Shown here: positions 48,923-58,365 of the stretch, one piece after another | Numbering within the stretch: the stretch's first letter is position 1 | How the letters are laid out: every line of letters begins with the position of its first letter | Assembly: GCA_905221605.1 (NCBI GenBank) | Contig: CAJNDS010002172.1 | Coordinates: 300,613-362,612, forward strand | Length of the DNA stretch: 62,000 nucleotides | Origin: Symbiodinium natans | Taxonomy: Eukaryota > Sar > Dinophyceae > Suessiales > Symbiodiniaceae | Reading direction: 5' to 3' | Notes under the pieces: model-generated | The model's database searches: none | The model's input: only the letters and a program-made list of their open reading frames with translations | What the model was told of the DNA's origin: nothing | Made by a program: the position numbers and the translations under genes

Positions 48923-49052
48923 TAGCGTGTGCAGAATATTACAAACAAGGTGCTCACATCAATCTACATGGGAAAAGATTGAGGGAGGCCTTGGGGAAGC
49001 AACTTACTGCAAACAGCAGTGGTTGTGAACAAGGCTGGCAGAAGCCCAGCCA
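48823..49052 (+). pseudogene. LINE A ORF2 N-terminal fragment (inverted segment)
   Basis: Reads WGLEPQSKGPTEPMCDPKQG, then LRTAQQFLIACAEYYKQGAH and LREALGKQLTANSSGCEQGW, ending in QKPS at the inversion breakpoint. Copy B continues directly into HFCRPGKESP, which in copy A is on the other side of the inversion. Confidence 0.75.
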
Positions 49053-50504
49053 AGCCCCACCAATCACTCCTCTTCCCAGTACTGAGTGAGAGGGTAGCCC
49101 CTATCTGTGGGTGCGGATTGCCTCATGTCCGCTTGCAAACTACCCTTCTCCCTTTCCTGTCAGTAAGAGGGCATCCCTCCTGGTGCACAGCAAGGCATAT
49201 ACATTCTGCACTCAGAACCTGCGACCCCTCGGCCACAGGCACCAATTAACAGGGTTGTCCGCCTGCTTCAGCTGAGAGGAAAGAACTGCCGTAACTGCTC
49301 AGCCTGCAGCCCTGTGGGCCCTGGGCAGTGAAGCCCGCCACTTCACAGCCCGAGGATGCCACCTCCACACTCCTGGCGTCTGGCACTCCAGGACACTGTG
49401 TGGAGGGTTCCAGAAAGCACCTCCTGAAAACTACCCTGTGCGAGGGTGGATGGGACCACCTGGACAAGGCTTATGTCTACAGGCTTGGGGACACTGCACC
49501 CCTCAACTTGGTATATTTGGCGCAGGGTCGACGCCTCCCCTCAACAAGGCGCGGGGACCACGCTTTCCCCTCAATTCCCCCATGCACGAAGTGCACTGGC
49601 GCGGGGAAACACGCCAGGCAGAAGCCAAAACCATAAACATAAACCTCAGGCAGCGCCTAAGGCGGAATCTTGCCTCTGGTAGCTATCCCACTCTCAAGCA
49701 CTGCCGCCAGTGTGGATTTACTGTAGATGAGTCCTAGGCAAGGCCAAGGTGGACAAACTAAAGCTCCTGACACTAAGCTTGGTAGGACTGGGCATACCCC
49801 AGCATGACAAAGGTCAGGAGGGCCTTATACCACTCATCTCAAAGAGGATAAAACCTCTGGCTGTGTGAGTCACGAAAGAGCCCGCCAGATCTATCTCACA
49901 CTTCAAGCCAATGTTGAACTGGTTAGCAGCCAGTGTAGGCGATAGCCCGTTACAAGCCACAGACAATGTAGCAGGCTTCCAGAAGGGGGCATGTGCTTTC
50001 GGCCTGCTGGCCACTGCATCACGTTCCCTAATCGCCACTGCAGACTCCCAAACTTCCAGCTTCCTAACTCCAGCTCTCCAGGGATTGCAAGCGGTGGCAA
50101 CAGGCTGTACAGACCAGTTGCTCAAGTTCGCCGTTCACTCTCTTACTAACCGTGCCTTGCGGTCCCCCCGAGCATACTGGGCTGATCCCTGCCCGCCGGC
50201 CCTTGCCCCTATCTGTTCGGGTCAGAGGGTCTGCACCTCTCTGCTGCCTCGGTGCCACTTGGCCACGAGGCCCATGGAAGGCATCCCTGTTTGGCACACT
50301 CGCTGAAACTCTGCTCCAGGGACTGGGCATCGCGGAAGTGCCCTGCCCTGGTAGTTCGCTCCAGTCGAAGGATGCACCTTCCCTCTCGGCTCACCTCTGA
50401 AGGCTATCCCTCTTAGAGGGTGGGCTCCATGGCATCTAGGCAGCTACCCTACCGGAAAACTGCCTACCACTTGCCTTCTCACTCGAGCCGAGAGCTTGAG
50501 CCAG
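49053..50504 (-). mobile_element. Element E, 5' part
   Basis: Lies between the inversion breakpoint and the target site of LINE B. If the inversion is undone it joins the poly-A tail at 47,606-47,830 to make an element of about 1.68 kb bounded by AGAACCTGGGTTCAA on both sides. Its minus-strand 5' end is GGCTCAAGCTCTCGGCTCGAG, again starting with GGCTCAAG. Short frames on both strands carry no recognised motif (one on the plus strand ends HCRQCGF), so it is probably non-autonomous. Confidence 0.55.
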
Positions 50505-50506
50505 AA
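50493..50506 (+). repeat. Target-site duplication of LINE B, left copy
   Basis: AGCTTGAGCCAGAA, repeated at 56,987-57,000. It directly precedes the eight-base poly-T at 50,507. Confidence 0.88.
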
Positions 50507-50514
50507 TTTTTTTT

Positions 50515-51000
50515 CCGAGTTGAGCGAACTAGTGCGAACCACCTCCTTGGTGTTTGGGTTGTGAAAAACCGTGCCTCTGTACTGGCACATCTGATGGCCC
50601 TCTTGGCCCTATGGTACAGGGGAGGAATATCACCTCCTCCTAAGCTATCATCCTCTTTGGGATGCTACCAGAGGTTGATACCTCATGAGAGGATTGAACC
50701 TCCTGGCAAAACATTCCTCAAGGTTTCTGGTGCACTGTGTGCAAACTGTGAGAGGAAATCGGCCAGGGGTGTGTTCTCTGGCAGCGAGGATGAACCTCGA
50801 CTCCATCATCCTCGTTGGGATGCTACCAGAGGGTGATACCTCATGAGAGGATTAAACCTCCTGACAAAAAGTTCCCTCAAGGCCGCTGGTGCACCTGGCG
50901 CAGGCTGTTAGAGGGGATCGGTCAGGGGTGGTTTCTCTGGTAGCGAGGATGACCTTCACTTTATCCTCACTGGGAGGATGCAACCTCCTAGGTTGCTTCA
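50515..51000 (-). other. LINE B 3' UTR with internal duplication
   Basis: Close match to 30,391-30,868, including the two units around GGATGCTACCAGAGG. Confidence 0.8.
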
Positions 51001-51835
51001 GCTGCCGGTGCCTTCAGGGATTTTGCACAGGGGGTCTGCTGCAACTTGGGCTGTCCCTTGCACCTGCTGAAAGAGGCTGCGGATGGCATTGGTTGGCTCG
51101 GGCTTATAAACTGCGCCTTGCACCTGGGGTCCTTTTTAAAACTGCATGCAACTGAAAGTTTTTGCGAAACATTTTTAGTCTTCAAGGACAACTGTCCACC
51201 ACAACCTTCGCAGACCCACAGTTGTCTGTCCCCTAGCAGTTTTAAAACATGTGTAACATGTACCCCTTCAACCGTCACTCTGCCTTGGTGTGTGCATTGG
51301 TGCGCTGCCAGTGCTTCCAAGGTTTTGCGGTTCTTTGTGTGCAGGAGTTTAAGTTGACACTGAGCACACCGGAGGTTGAGACCTTCCCATTCCCACGCAT
51401 GCACAGGTTTGGTCCGGACCAGCTCCTGGAACCATTCCTGTTGGGTGGTGATGTGGCCTCTCCCTATGTTGGAGCCAATGCGCTTTTTGCAGGGCCTGGA
51501 GGTGGCCTCGTTGCTCTTGCGAGCCTGCTTTTCCTGCAGGAAGACCTTATACACTGGGTGCTGATTTTCCCCAACGGCGGTGAGGATCTTTTCCGCCCTG
51601 CTCGCCAGGAACTCTTGAGCCTTTTTGCTGCAATGGTCCTGGTACTGACTGGCTGCCCGGGCATCAGAATAACCAGCTCGGCCGCTTTTTCCCCACACAG
51701 CTTATCCGCCAGGTCATTGACCTGCTGTCTCCACGAGTTTTCCGCACCCACCTTCCGGAGGAACTCCTCCTCTGAAACATGGGATGGAACCCATTTCATT
51801 TGAGGCGGTTGACATGTGTGGCTTGCAGCTCCCAC
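50988..51835 (-). pseudogene. LINE B ORF2 C-terminus: RNase H end and zinc-finger tail
   Basis: The first frame (from 51,835) holds MKWVPSHVSEEEFLRKVGAE and QQVNDLADKLCGEKAAEL, the end of RNase H. At about 51,650 it changes into a frame reading YQDHCSKKAQEFLASRAEKI, SCKKRIGSNIG-like basic sequence and two CxxC pairs (LRCAQC, WVCEGCGGQ). It ends at the 3' UTR border. Compared with copy A the CxxC tail is conserved up to about QFxxEPxxAxxSF, then diverges by frameshift. Confidence 0.72.
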
Positions 51836-51899
51836 CAGATGTCACCGTGGGTCTTGCCCGGCTTTGGGCTGCGGACTCGTTTCGGGACACCAAGGCAGT

Positions 51900-52388
51900 C
51901 TAGTGTCGTGTCAATAGGCCTTCGGTATAACGGGCCAGCTGCAAAACGGCATACAGCTCCCCCCGAAAAACCGTCTGTGGTCCAGGGACTTGGCCGACGA
52001 TTGCTCCTACCTGGACGTATTCTTGGCCTTGTTTCTTGCAGGCTACTACTGCATATGCCACCTGCCGGAGTCTCGGGTCCGCCGTGTAGGGGCCACCACT
52101 AGCATCTGTGCCATACACAAGCTCCGGGTCGCTGAGGGGCTCTTTGTCAGCCCATATACCCAAAAAGATGGGATTGTCTTCCTGTGGAGGTTGTACCTCC
52201 CATTCGGGTTTGGGCGGGAGGCCCCTGGTCCACAGCGATCTCGGGCCTTGGGCCCTGCCTTCTTGGAACCATGTTGGCAACTCCCAGTTCTGGGGTTCCC
52301 ACCAAGCACAATCCAAGAGCACATGCTCCCAGTCCGCTTCCTGGTGGCACCGGGGGCACACTTTCACAGCAAAGTTTTGGCTGCACAC
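51900..52388 (-). pseudogene. LINE B zinc knuckle and RNase H N-terminal part
   Basis: Reads FAVKVCPRCHQEADWEHVLL with DCAWWEPQNW (zinc knuckle), then IWADKEPLSDPELVYGTDAS, GGPYTADPRLRQVAYAVV and TVFRGELYAVLQLARYTEG. The TDASGG and GELYAV segments are the first and second RNase H motifs and are intact here, unlike in copy A. The frame ends before the third aspartate; the rest of the domain is in the 50,988-51,835 frames. Confidence 0.75.
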
Positions 52389-52811
52389 CAGGGTTTCCTC
52401 CCTACCGTCCAGTCGACTCCCTCCTTTAGCTCAGGGGCAGCGAGGGCGGTGGCGATGCGGTGGTCCACGTCTTTCTGATAGGTTTGCTGGAGGAGGTCTA
52501 GGACACGACACTCCTGCTGTGGGGTGTGCATGGTGTGTCTGGTGCCCTGGGTGTCCAGCCACTCATCACTGCCTCTAGGCTGCCAACCCAGGTCAAGCAG
52601 GTATGCAACTGTGGCTGCCAGAGGGCCCCTTACCATTTGCCACCTGCTGCCGGCTTCTTCCAGCTTTTGACTGTGAGGCCCCAGGTTCTTTCCAGCAGGT
52701 CTTCCTTGCCGGCCCACCTCTTCTTGAGCTGGAACCAGGCTTCAACTTGCTGGACCATCATGGTGCGACCCGGATCCTGGTACCTGTCTCCTACAGAGGA
52801 CAGAGCCACCT
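52364..52811 (-). pseudogene. LINE B thumb/linker region missing from copy A
   Basis: Contains KLEEAGSRWQMVRGPLAATV, YLLDLGWQPRGSDEWLDTQG and QECRVLDLLQQTYQKDVDHR. It links the RT palm to the zinc knuckle. Copy A has lost this region by an internal deletion. Confidence 0.65.
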
Positions 52812-53945
52812 CTAGCTTGCCCATTTTCTGTCTTCCACACTGTTCAGCCAGGGCAGTCCGGAGCTTCTGTCTCCGGTGGGTGGCATTCCCTGGGCTTGGT
52901 GGCCCCAAGTAAGGACGGAGGCAACCCCTCCTCTGAAGAGGCGGACCTTGGCCGGCACACTCGGGACTCTCAGTTGTTTTAACTTCTTCTGTCGTTTGCC
53001 CGCTTTGTGCCTTCGGGCTCTTTGCACCTTGACCCTTCGGACCCGACCCAGGGCACAGTCCAGGCCTAAATCCTTCATGCTATCACAGATAGCCGGGTCC
53101 CCATCTTTGCGCAGCTTCTGTAGCTCCCTTCTGGCTTCTGCAGTGGTGCACAGGAAGCCTGTTTTCTTAAGGGACAGACGGAGGTCGCTACCTTCCAGAA
53201 GCCGGCGAAGGGTTTTGTAACCTTCATAAACCGCAAAAGCTGCCTGCTCAGGATATCGTGCTTCGAAATCCGCTCCGATATCGTCCACCCAGGTGTCTAA
53301 GGCGGTGATATTTCGGAGCTGAGCGGCTTCGTGCATTATTGGTTGGAGGTAAACCCTTGCCATCATTGTTGCGAACGGGCACCCTGCGAGGATGCCCCGC
53401 GCAGGGAGGATCCCCTCCGAAAGGAGATCCTCTGCCACAAGATATCTCGTTCCCCGGTAGACTTGCATGACCAGGAGGGCTATAGCTGGCGGGAAGCCGG
53501 TCGCCACTATCCGTTCCTCCAATTTGGTCCAATTAACACTGTCATAGAAAGTTTGCAGGTCCAACAGGACCGCACAGGCATGTTTGTTGGTTGCTCGGCT
53601 AACCTCTCCTCTCAGGAGTCTCTGCATGCCTGTTTCTAGACAAGTGTTACCCGGGGAGGCTTTATTTCATGGGAACCTCTCTGCAGTTTCTCGCATCCAT
53701 TTCTTGACGACCTGTGCTCTGCAGAAGCACCAAAGCCGGTAGGTGATGGATGTGAGGGTTATGGGCCTTTCTATGTCAGCATTTTTGGGCAGGAGTGCCA
53801 CATGATGCGCCTGCCAGTGCTGTGGCGCCACTCCTGTGGTTTCAGCCAAGTTCAGGACTTGGGTGAGCTGCTCATAGGCCGGCCCAGGGAGGTTTTTGAG
53901 GGCAGCATAGGTGTCGGTGACATTCTTGAGGATGACCTCGAGCAC
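52812..53945 (-). pseudogene. LINE B reverse transcriptase, one nonsense codon
   Basis: From 53,945: NVTDTYAALKNLPGPAYEQL (the GGLDGL part of the fingers motif present in copy A is deleted), ERPITLTSITYRLW, then TAERFP followed by TGA at about 53,669 where copy A has TGG. In the same frame (from 53,627) follow motif A LLDLQTFYDSVNW, motif B ILAGCPFATMMARVY, motif C TWVDDIGADF, LRLSLKKTGFLC and a basic thumb (RRVKVQRARRHKAGKRQKKL). Catalytic aspartates are kept but the stop and the deletion make the enzyme non-functional. Confidence 0.82.
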
Positions 53946-54019
53946 CTCTGCTGTTATCTTGAACAGCGGGGAGGCTTTGGCTGCATCAAGCAGGGTCTGG
54001 CCGATCGGGGGGGAGCATT

Positions 54020-54515
54020 CTACCTCTCCCCAAATTGCGACCCACTGCTTCCTCCTGGCCCCTGGGCGCTCTTCGCCTGGGAGGTTTTGGAAGGGCCGAT
54101 CTGGACTCTCTCACTCTTCTTGAGTGAACTATAGAGAGGTCTCATCCCTTTCGCCAATCCCGCTTGGAGCCAGTCCTTGTATTGGGCCTGCTGCTCCTTG
54201 GCTCTCTGCATCTGGAGGGCCGCCTCCTTGTGCCTGGCAGCGACACTCAAAGACCGCCACTGTGGTTCTTTTGCTGAACATTGCTTGTGCAGTTCTTTGA
54301 GGAAGGCAGGTCCTTCAGCAATGTCTTGACAGGTTTGGAGGGGGCCTAGGTCCGGTAGGTGCTGCTGAAAGGCAGGCACTTCCTCCAGGATTCTGGCCAG
54401 TCGTGCCCACCAGCCCACCCTGCCAGTTCTCGGTGCTTCGTGGCAGTGCTCCAGGCTGGCCGCCCAGGTCGCCATTTGCCAGGTGCTCTGGTCCTCTTGG
54501 GCACAGGTCCTGTCC
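54020..54515 (-). pseudogene. LINE B linker between endonuclease and RT
   Basis: Contains TWQMATWAASLEHCHEAPRT, WWARLARILEEVPAFQQHLP, LKELHKQCSAKEPQWRSLSV and KEAALQMQRAKEQQAQYKDW, a helical, partly coiled-coil region equivalent to the N-terminal 190 residues of the copy A RT frame. No enzymatic motif. Confidence 0.6.
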
Positions 54516-54516
54516 A

Positions 54517-55545
54517 TTATGGCGATTCTTGGTTTTTGAGGTCTGGTGTGAGCTTCGGGAACTGGGGAAGCTTCCAGGACTTCCATTCGCTGGCACCGTC
54601 CTTGACTTTGAGGTGCAAGGCTGCATGTGGTTTCCATGGGACTGCCCAGGTCACAGACAGATCCACCAGGGCTTCCAGGCTCCCACTCACAACCCCAAAG
54701 TCCAGTTCCGCCCCATGGTTGCATGTAGCCTCTCCAGTGGCTACCATCCTCCCCCTCATCACCTGAATCAGTGCTGTGTCCTGAACTTCGGTCGGGTCCA
54801 GGTTCTAATCTCCCAGGATGATCCAGGGTTCCGGGATGGTTCGTACGAAAGCCACCAGAGAGGATAGCACCTCTACATTTGTGGGACCATTTAGGGATTC
54901 CGTGTCCCTTAGGTAGAGGGACACGATCGTGTAGTCCCATCGTCTTTGTCTCAGACCCACAGCTGTGTAGCCTGCCCCTTTGCATTGGTAGGTGGCCTTT
55001 TGCCACACTCCGCTGTTTTTGGGAAAGGCACAAGCAGTGCCTCCCAACCTTGTGCCCTTATCCGACAAGGAGGCCGGCTCAGCATAGAGATCCCATCCTA
55101 GGGATTGCAGTGTGGCTCTCCTACCATGCAGCATTTCCGGTGTGAGGTGGGTTTCTTGCAGACACACCACCTTGGCTTTGGAGGAGGTCACCCACTCCAG
55201 TGCCCCGTTGTTGAAACTGGTGACATTGGCACTCATGATACCTAGATACTGGTCAGGCGAGGCGGAAGGGTCAACCTTCTCATGGCTGGGCTCTTCTGAG
55301 TCGGTGCCCTCGCCGTCGGTTGGGTCTTCCTCTCGTTCCTGCTGACCCAGCACCTGTTCTGGTGTCAGGGACTCTTCCTTTCCTCTCCTTGCTCTAAGGC
55401 ATGCAGGACCATCCTGCACCAACCCCAGGCCAGGGAGTCCTCCGCCATCACCTCTTCTTGGGCTTCGATGAAGTTTAAAATGGTGGCTTCCTTCGCCTGG
55501 AAGGGGCTCGCTTGATCTTCCAGGAGGTTGACCACCTCCTGCCAT
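54517..55545 (-). pseudogene. LINE B apurinic-type endonuclease, stopped in its catalytic motif
   Basis: Motifs in order: IMSANVTSFNNGALEW, VVCLQETHLTPEM (catalytic Glu), LGGTACAFPKNSGVW, RRWDYTIVSLYLRD (continuous here, interrupted in copy A), then PEPWIILGD followed by TAG at about 54,805 where copy A has the Trp of GDWN. The frame continues after the stop (NHGAELDFGVVSGSLEALVD) to about 54,517. The enzyme would nick the target to prime reverse transcription; this copy cannot make it. Confidence 0.85.
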
Positions 55546-56018
55546 GTCATCTCCGAACCCAAGTCATCTGGGCTGCAGAGGGAAGGTGTCACCTTCTGGG
55601 CTTCATCATTGCATTGTTTCGGGGAGGCGGTTTGGGTTACCAGAGGGTGCCCATCAGGGTTCACCTCCCACGATGGCTTCATTTGTTCGCCTTCATCTGG
55701 TGCCTCATCATCTGTGAGGTCCAGCTTAAAAAACTTTGGCCCTGTGATCGGAACGCTTTCTGGCGACTCCTTTCCAGGCCGACAAAAGTGGCTGGGCTTC
55801 TGCCAGCCTTGTTCACAACCACTGCTGTTTGCAGTAAGTTGCTTCCCCAAGGCCTCCCTCAATCTTTTCCCATGTAGATTGATGTGAGCACCTTGTTTGT
55901 AATATTCTGCACACGCTATTAGGAACTGCTGGGCAGTTCGCAGCATGTGTTCCAGCCCTGGGTTGGGGTCGCACATTGGCTCTGTGGGGCCCTTGCTTTG
56001 GGGCTCCAGGCCCCACAC
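55365..56018 (-). CDS. LINE B ORF2 N-terminal region
   Basis: A 217-codon frame: WGLEPQSKGPTEPMCDPNPG, LRTAQQFLIACAEYYKQGAH, LREALGKQLTANSSGCEQGW, QKPSHFCRPGKESPES, PKFFKLDLTDDEAPDEGEQM, TWQEVVNLLEDQASPFQAKE and ILNFIEAQEEVMAEDS. It is acidic and helical with no enzyme motif and lies between ORF1 and the endonuclease. It provides the continuous reference across the copy A inversion breakpoint (KPS/HFCRP). Confidence 0.65.
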   Translation of the reverse strand: MWGLEPQSKGPTEPMCDPNPGLEHMLRTAQQFLIACAEYYKQGAHINLHGKRLREALGKQLTANSSGCEQGWQKPSHFCRPGKESPESVPITGPKFFKLDLTDDEAPDEGEQMKPSWEVNPDGHPLVTQTASPKQCNDEAQKVTPSLCSPDDLGSEMTWQEVVNLLEDQASPFQAKEATILNFIEAQEEVMAEDSLAWGWCRMVLHALEQGEERKSP

Positions 56019-56027
56019 GCCGAGTCC

Positions 56028-56900
56028 CTAGGCCACCGGGCCAAACCCTGGCGGGGAATTGGCATTTCCGGGAGGCATCCCCTCCTGGGTTCGCTCCTCA
56101 AGGCCTGGAGGGGTGGGGACCTCCTGTGTGCGACGCCTCTTTGCTTCTCTTTCCGCTTTAATTTCATGGAGTTTCCTCTCTTGCTCTTCGTTGAAGCTTA
56201 CCCCCAATTCATGGAGGATGCTGTCGACCTCCATGTCCGCAGCGGATTCGCAGAAGACTCTCTCTTTGAGCAGACCTGAGCTTGCTTCGACTGCCTTCTG
56301 TGCCCTCTCGGCCTGCTCATTCAGCACGATCATTTCTTGTAGAAGCTGCCTTAATGACTCCTTCGCCATGTCTATGCGCTTCTGCAGGCCAATCTTCTGA
56401 TCAGCAATGTGCTTGAGCTTGCCAGCTGCACTTTGCCAGCTCTGGCTGGCCTGGCTTGCAGCTTGGGAGGGCGTCACCTCCTGACTGGTCTTGAGGCCCT
56501 TCAGGTAGGCTTTGACCTCCTCCGGCAGGGCGGCTTCGTGCTTCTGGCACAGGTCGGCGAGATCATCCACCTCTTCCTTGACCTGTGCCTTGGGTGGTTT
56601 ATACCCTGCCTCCTTGAGGTTCTTTTGCACCTCTTCAGGCACACTGTCCCACGCCACTCCAAGGGCTTGCAGGACCGTGGTGCTTTCGGAGTCTTGGGCT
56701 TCTTTGGTGGCTGCCAGTAAGCTGCCTCGGCGACCGTAGGCCACTGTGGCTTCCACTGGCTCCAGTTCTGTCTCGCCTTGCGAATGCTGTTTGCCCATGG
56801 TGTGCTGCACTTCTTGCAGAGCTGGTTCTTCTTAGCCCTGTCCGCCCAAATCCATCCTGTGCAGCTCGTACCACTGCAGCAGAAGTACTCGCGGGGGCAA
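56028..56900 (-). pseudogene. LINE B ORF1 protein, start codon deleted
   Basis: The long frame begins within the protein at about 56,810 and carries VLQALGVAWDSVPEEVQKNL, LADLCQKHEAALPEEVKAYL, the coiled coil (KLKHIADQKIGLQKRIDMA, LRQLLQEMIVLNEQAERAQ), HEIKAEREAKRRRTQEVPTP and the end GFGPVA. Upstream the cysteine-rich N-terminus is in another frame (56,820-56,900). Compared with copy A, about 26 bases that include the ATG are missing at about 56,900, so translation from the normal start is lost. Confidence 0.78.
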
Positions 56901-56986
56901 ACTGTCCTAGGCTGGCTACCAGGCTAGGAAGGCTGAGACCTCCGAAACTGTCCCTCAGGCTACTCCTTGGGCCGAAAACTTGAGCC

Positions 56987-57046
56987 AGCTTGAGCCAGAA
57001 CCTGGGTTCAACCCAGGTTCGACCCGGGTTCAATCCAGGTTAAACC
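56987..57046 (+). repeat. LINE B right target duplication and GAACCTGGGTT palindrome
   Basis: AGCTTGAGCCAGAA (56,987-57,000) is LINE B's right duplication. It overlaps AGAACCTGGGTTCAA (56,997-57,011), the outer duplication of LINE A/E, and the full 23-base palindrome at 56,998-57,020. Degenerate copies follow (CGACCCGGGTTCAATCCAGG to 57,046). Confidence 0.85.
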
Positions 57047-57110
57047 TTCCTGAAGCCCCCTTTGAAGCCCGGGTGGATAAACCAGTTCTGTACTTCTCTG
57101 ACGTGCAATT

Positions 57111-57138
57111 GGGGGGGCTGCGCCCCCCCCAACCCCCC
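57111..57138. repeat. GC hairpin cluster 1
   Basis: G7-CTGCG-C8-AA-C9: a G-run and C-run that can pair around CTGC. Confidence 0.85.
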
Positions 57139-57793
57139 CCCTTCGTCTCTACTCCTCTGATCTTCGAATAATGAAATACAAAAAACAAAAGAAGATTCGA
57201 GGGGGGAAGAATTTAGAATAAATTCCCTTCACCCTTCTCCTCTGAGTTTTCGAAGAATGAAATACGAAAAACAAAAGAAGATTCGAGGGGGGTGGAACTT
57301 CGAATAAATTCCCTTCTCTCTCCTCCTCTGATTTCTCGAATAATGAGATACAAAAACCAAAAAAAGATTCGAGGGGGTGGAATTTAGAATACATTCCCTT
57401 CTCTCTTCTCCCTTCCTCCCACTCCGCATTCTCGCTTCTCCCTTCCTCCCACTCCCTCGTCTGTGATTTAAAATAAAGTCTACTTCTATAAACAAAAACC
57501 GTCTCGTCACTACTCCTCTGATTTTTCGAATAAAGAAAGACAAAAAACAAAAGAAGATTCGAGGGGGGTGGAATGTAGAATAGATTCCCTTCTCTCTTCT
57601 CCTCTGATTTTTCGAAAGATGAAATACAAAAACCAAAAAAAGATTCGAGGGGGGTGGAATTTAGAATACATTCCCTTCTCTCTTCTCCCTTCCTCCCACT
57701 CCACATTCTCTCTTCTCCCTCCTCGTCTCTATAAAATTTAAAATATAATCCCTTCTCTCTTCTCCCCTTCCTCCCACTTTACAAGAAGTAAAT

Positions 57794-57827
57794 GGGGGGG
57801 GCTGCGCCCCCCCCCCCCAACCCCCCC
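57794..57827. repeat. GC hairpin cluster 2
   Basis: Same plan as the cluster at 57,111, followed by CCGCTCTTTACTT. Confidence 0.85.
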
Positions 57828-57957
57828 GCTCTTTACTTCTAAAAACAAAAACAGTCTCGTCTCTACTCCTTTGATTTTCGAACAATGAAACACAAAAACA
57901 AAACAAGATTTGAGGGGGGTGGAATTTAGATTAAAGTCCCTCCACAACAGGCAAAAT

Positions 57958-57993
57958 GGGGGGGGGGCTGCGCCCCCCCCCCCCCCCCCCCCC
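57958..57993. repeat. GC hairpin cluster 3
   Basis: Same plan; the C-run exceeds 20 bases and is followed by GCTCTTTTACTTTCG and the 40-base A-run. Confidence 0.85.
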
Positions 57994-58008
57994 GCTCTTT
58001 TACTTTCG

Positions 58009-58050
<42 letters not shown>

Positions 58051-58178
58051 ATACATTCCCTTCTCTCTTCTCCCTTCCTCCCACTCCACATTCTCTCTTC
58101 TCCCTCCTCGTCTCTATAAAATTTAAAATATAATCCCTTCTCTCTTCTCCCCTTCCTCCCACTTTACAAGAAGTAAAT

Positions 58179-58211
58179 GGGGGGGGCTGCGCCCCCCCCC
58201 CCAACCCCCCC
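58179..58211. repeat. GC hairpin cluster 4
   Basis: Duplicate of cluster 2, one 385-base period later. Confidence 0.85.
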
Positions 58212-58365
58212 GCTCTTTACTTCTAAAAACAAAAACAGTCTCGTCTCTACTCCTTTGATTTTCGAACAATGAAACACAAAAACAAAACAAGATTTGAGGG
58301 GGGTGGAAAAACAAGATTTGAGGGGGGTGGAATTTAGATTAAAGTCCCTCCACAACAGGCAAAAT

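Larger units (their letters stand above)
47606..49052. other. 1.45-kb inverted segment carrying LINE A ORF1
   Basis: LINE A sequence ends at 47,605 within ...AAAAGTGG, and the part that should continue it (GCTGGGCTTCTGCC in copy B) is found in opposite orientation ending at 49,052. Flipping 47,606-49,052 restores a continuous LINE A from endonuclease through ORF1 to its 5' end, places its target duplication AGAACCTGGGTTCAA in the right orientation, and joins both halves of element E. TGG/CCA is shared at the breakpoints. Confidence 0.75.
50507..56986 (-). mobile_element. LINE copy B, 6.5 kb, full length but mutated
   Basis: Minus-strand non-LTR retrotransposon with 5' end GGCTCAAGTTTTCGGCCC, ORF1, ORF2 (N-terminal region, apurinic-type endonuclease, RT, zinc knuckle, RNase H) and a 3' UTR ending in CTCGG plus eight A. 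It is flanked by the 14-base duplication AGCTTGAGCCAGAA. It supplies the uninterrupted reference for both breaks in copy A. Several nonsense changes, small deletions and frame changes make it non-autonomous. Confidence 0.9.

Noticed and set aside
47606-49052. Twin-priming origin of the inverted ORF1
   Set aside because: The inverted segment also contains the target duplication and the tail of neighbouring element E, so the inversion happened after insertion.
57149-57706. 185-codon minus-strand frame rich in SFEKSEEKREG
   Set aside because: Translation of the low-complexity tandem repeats.
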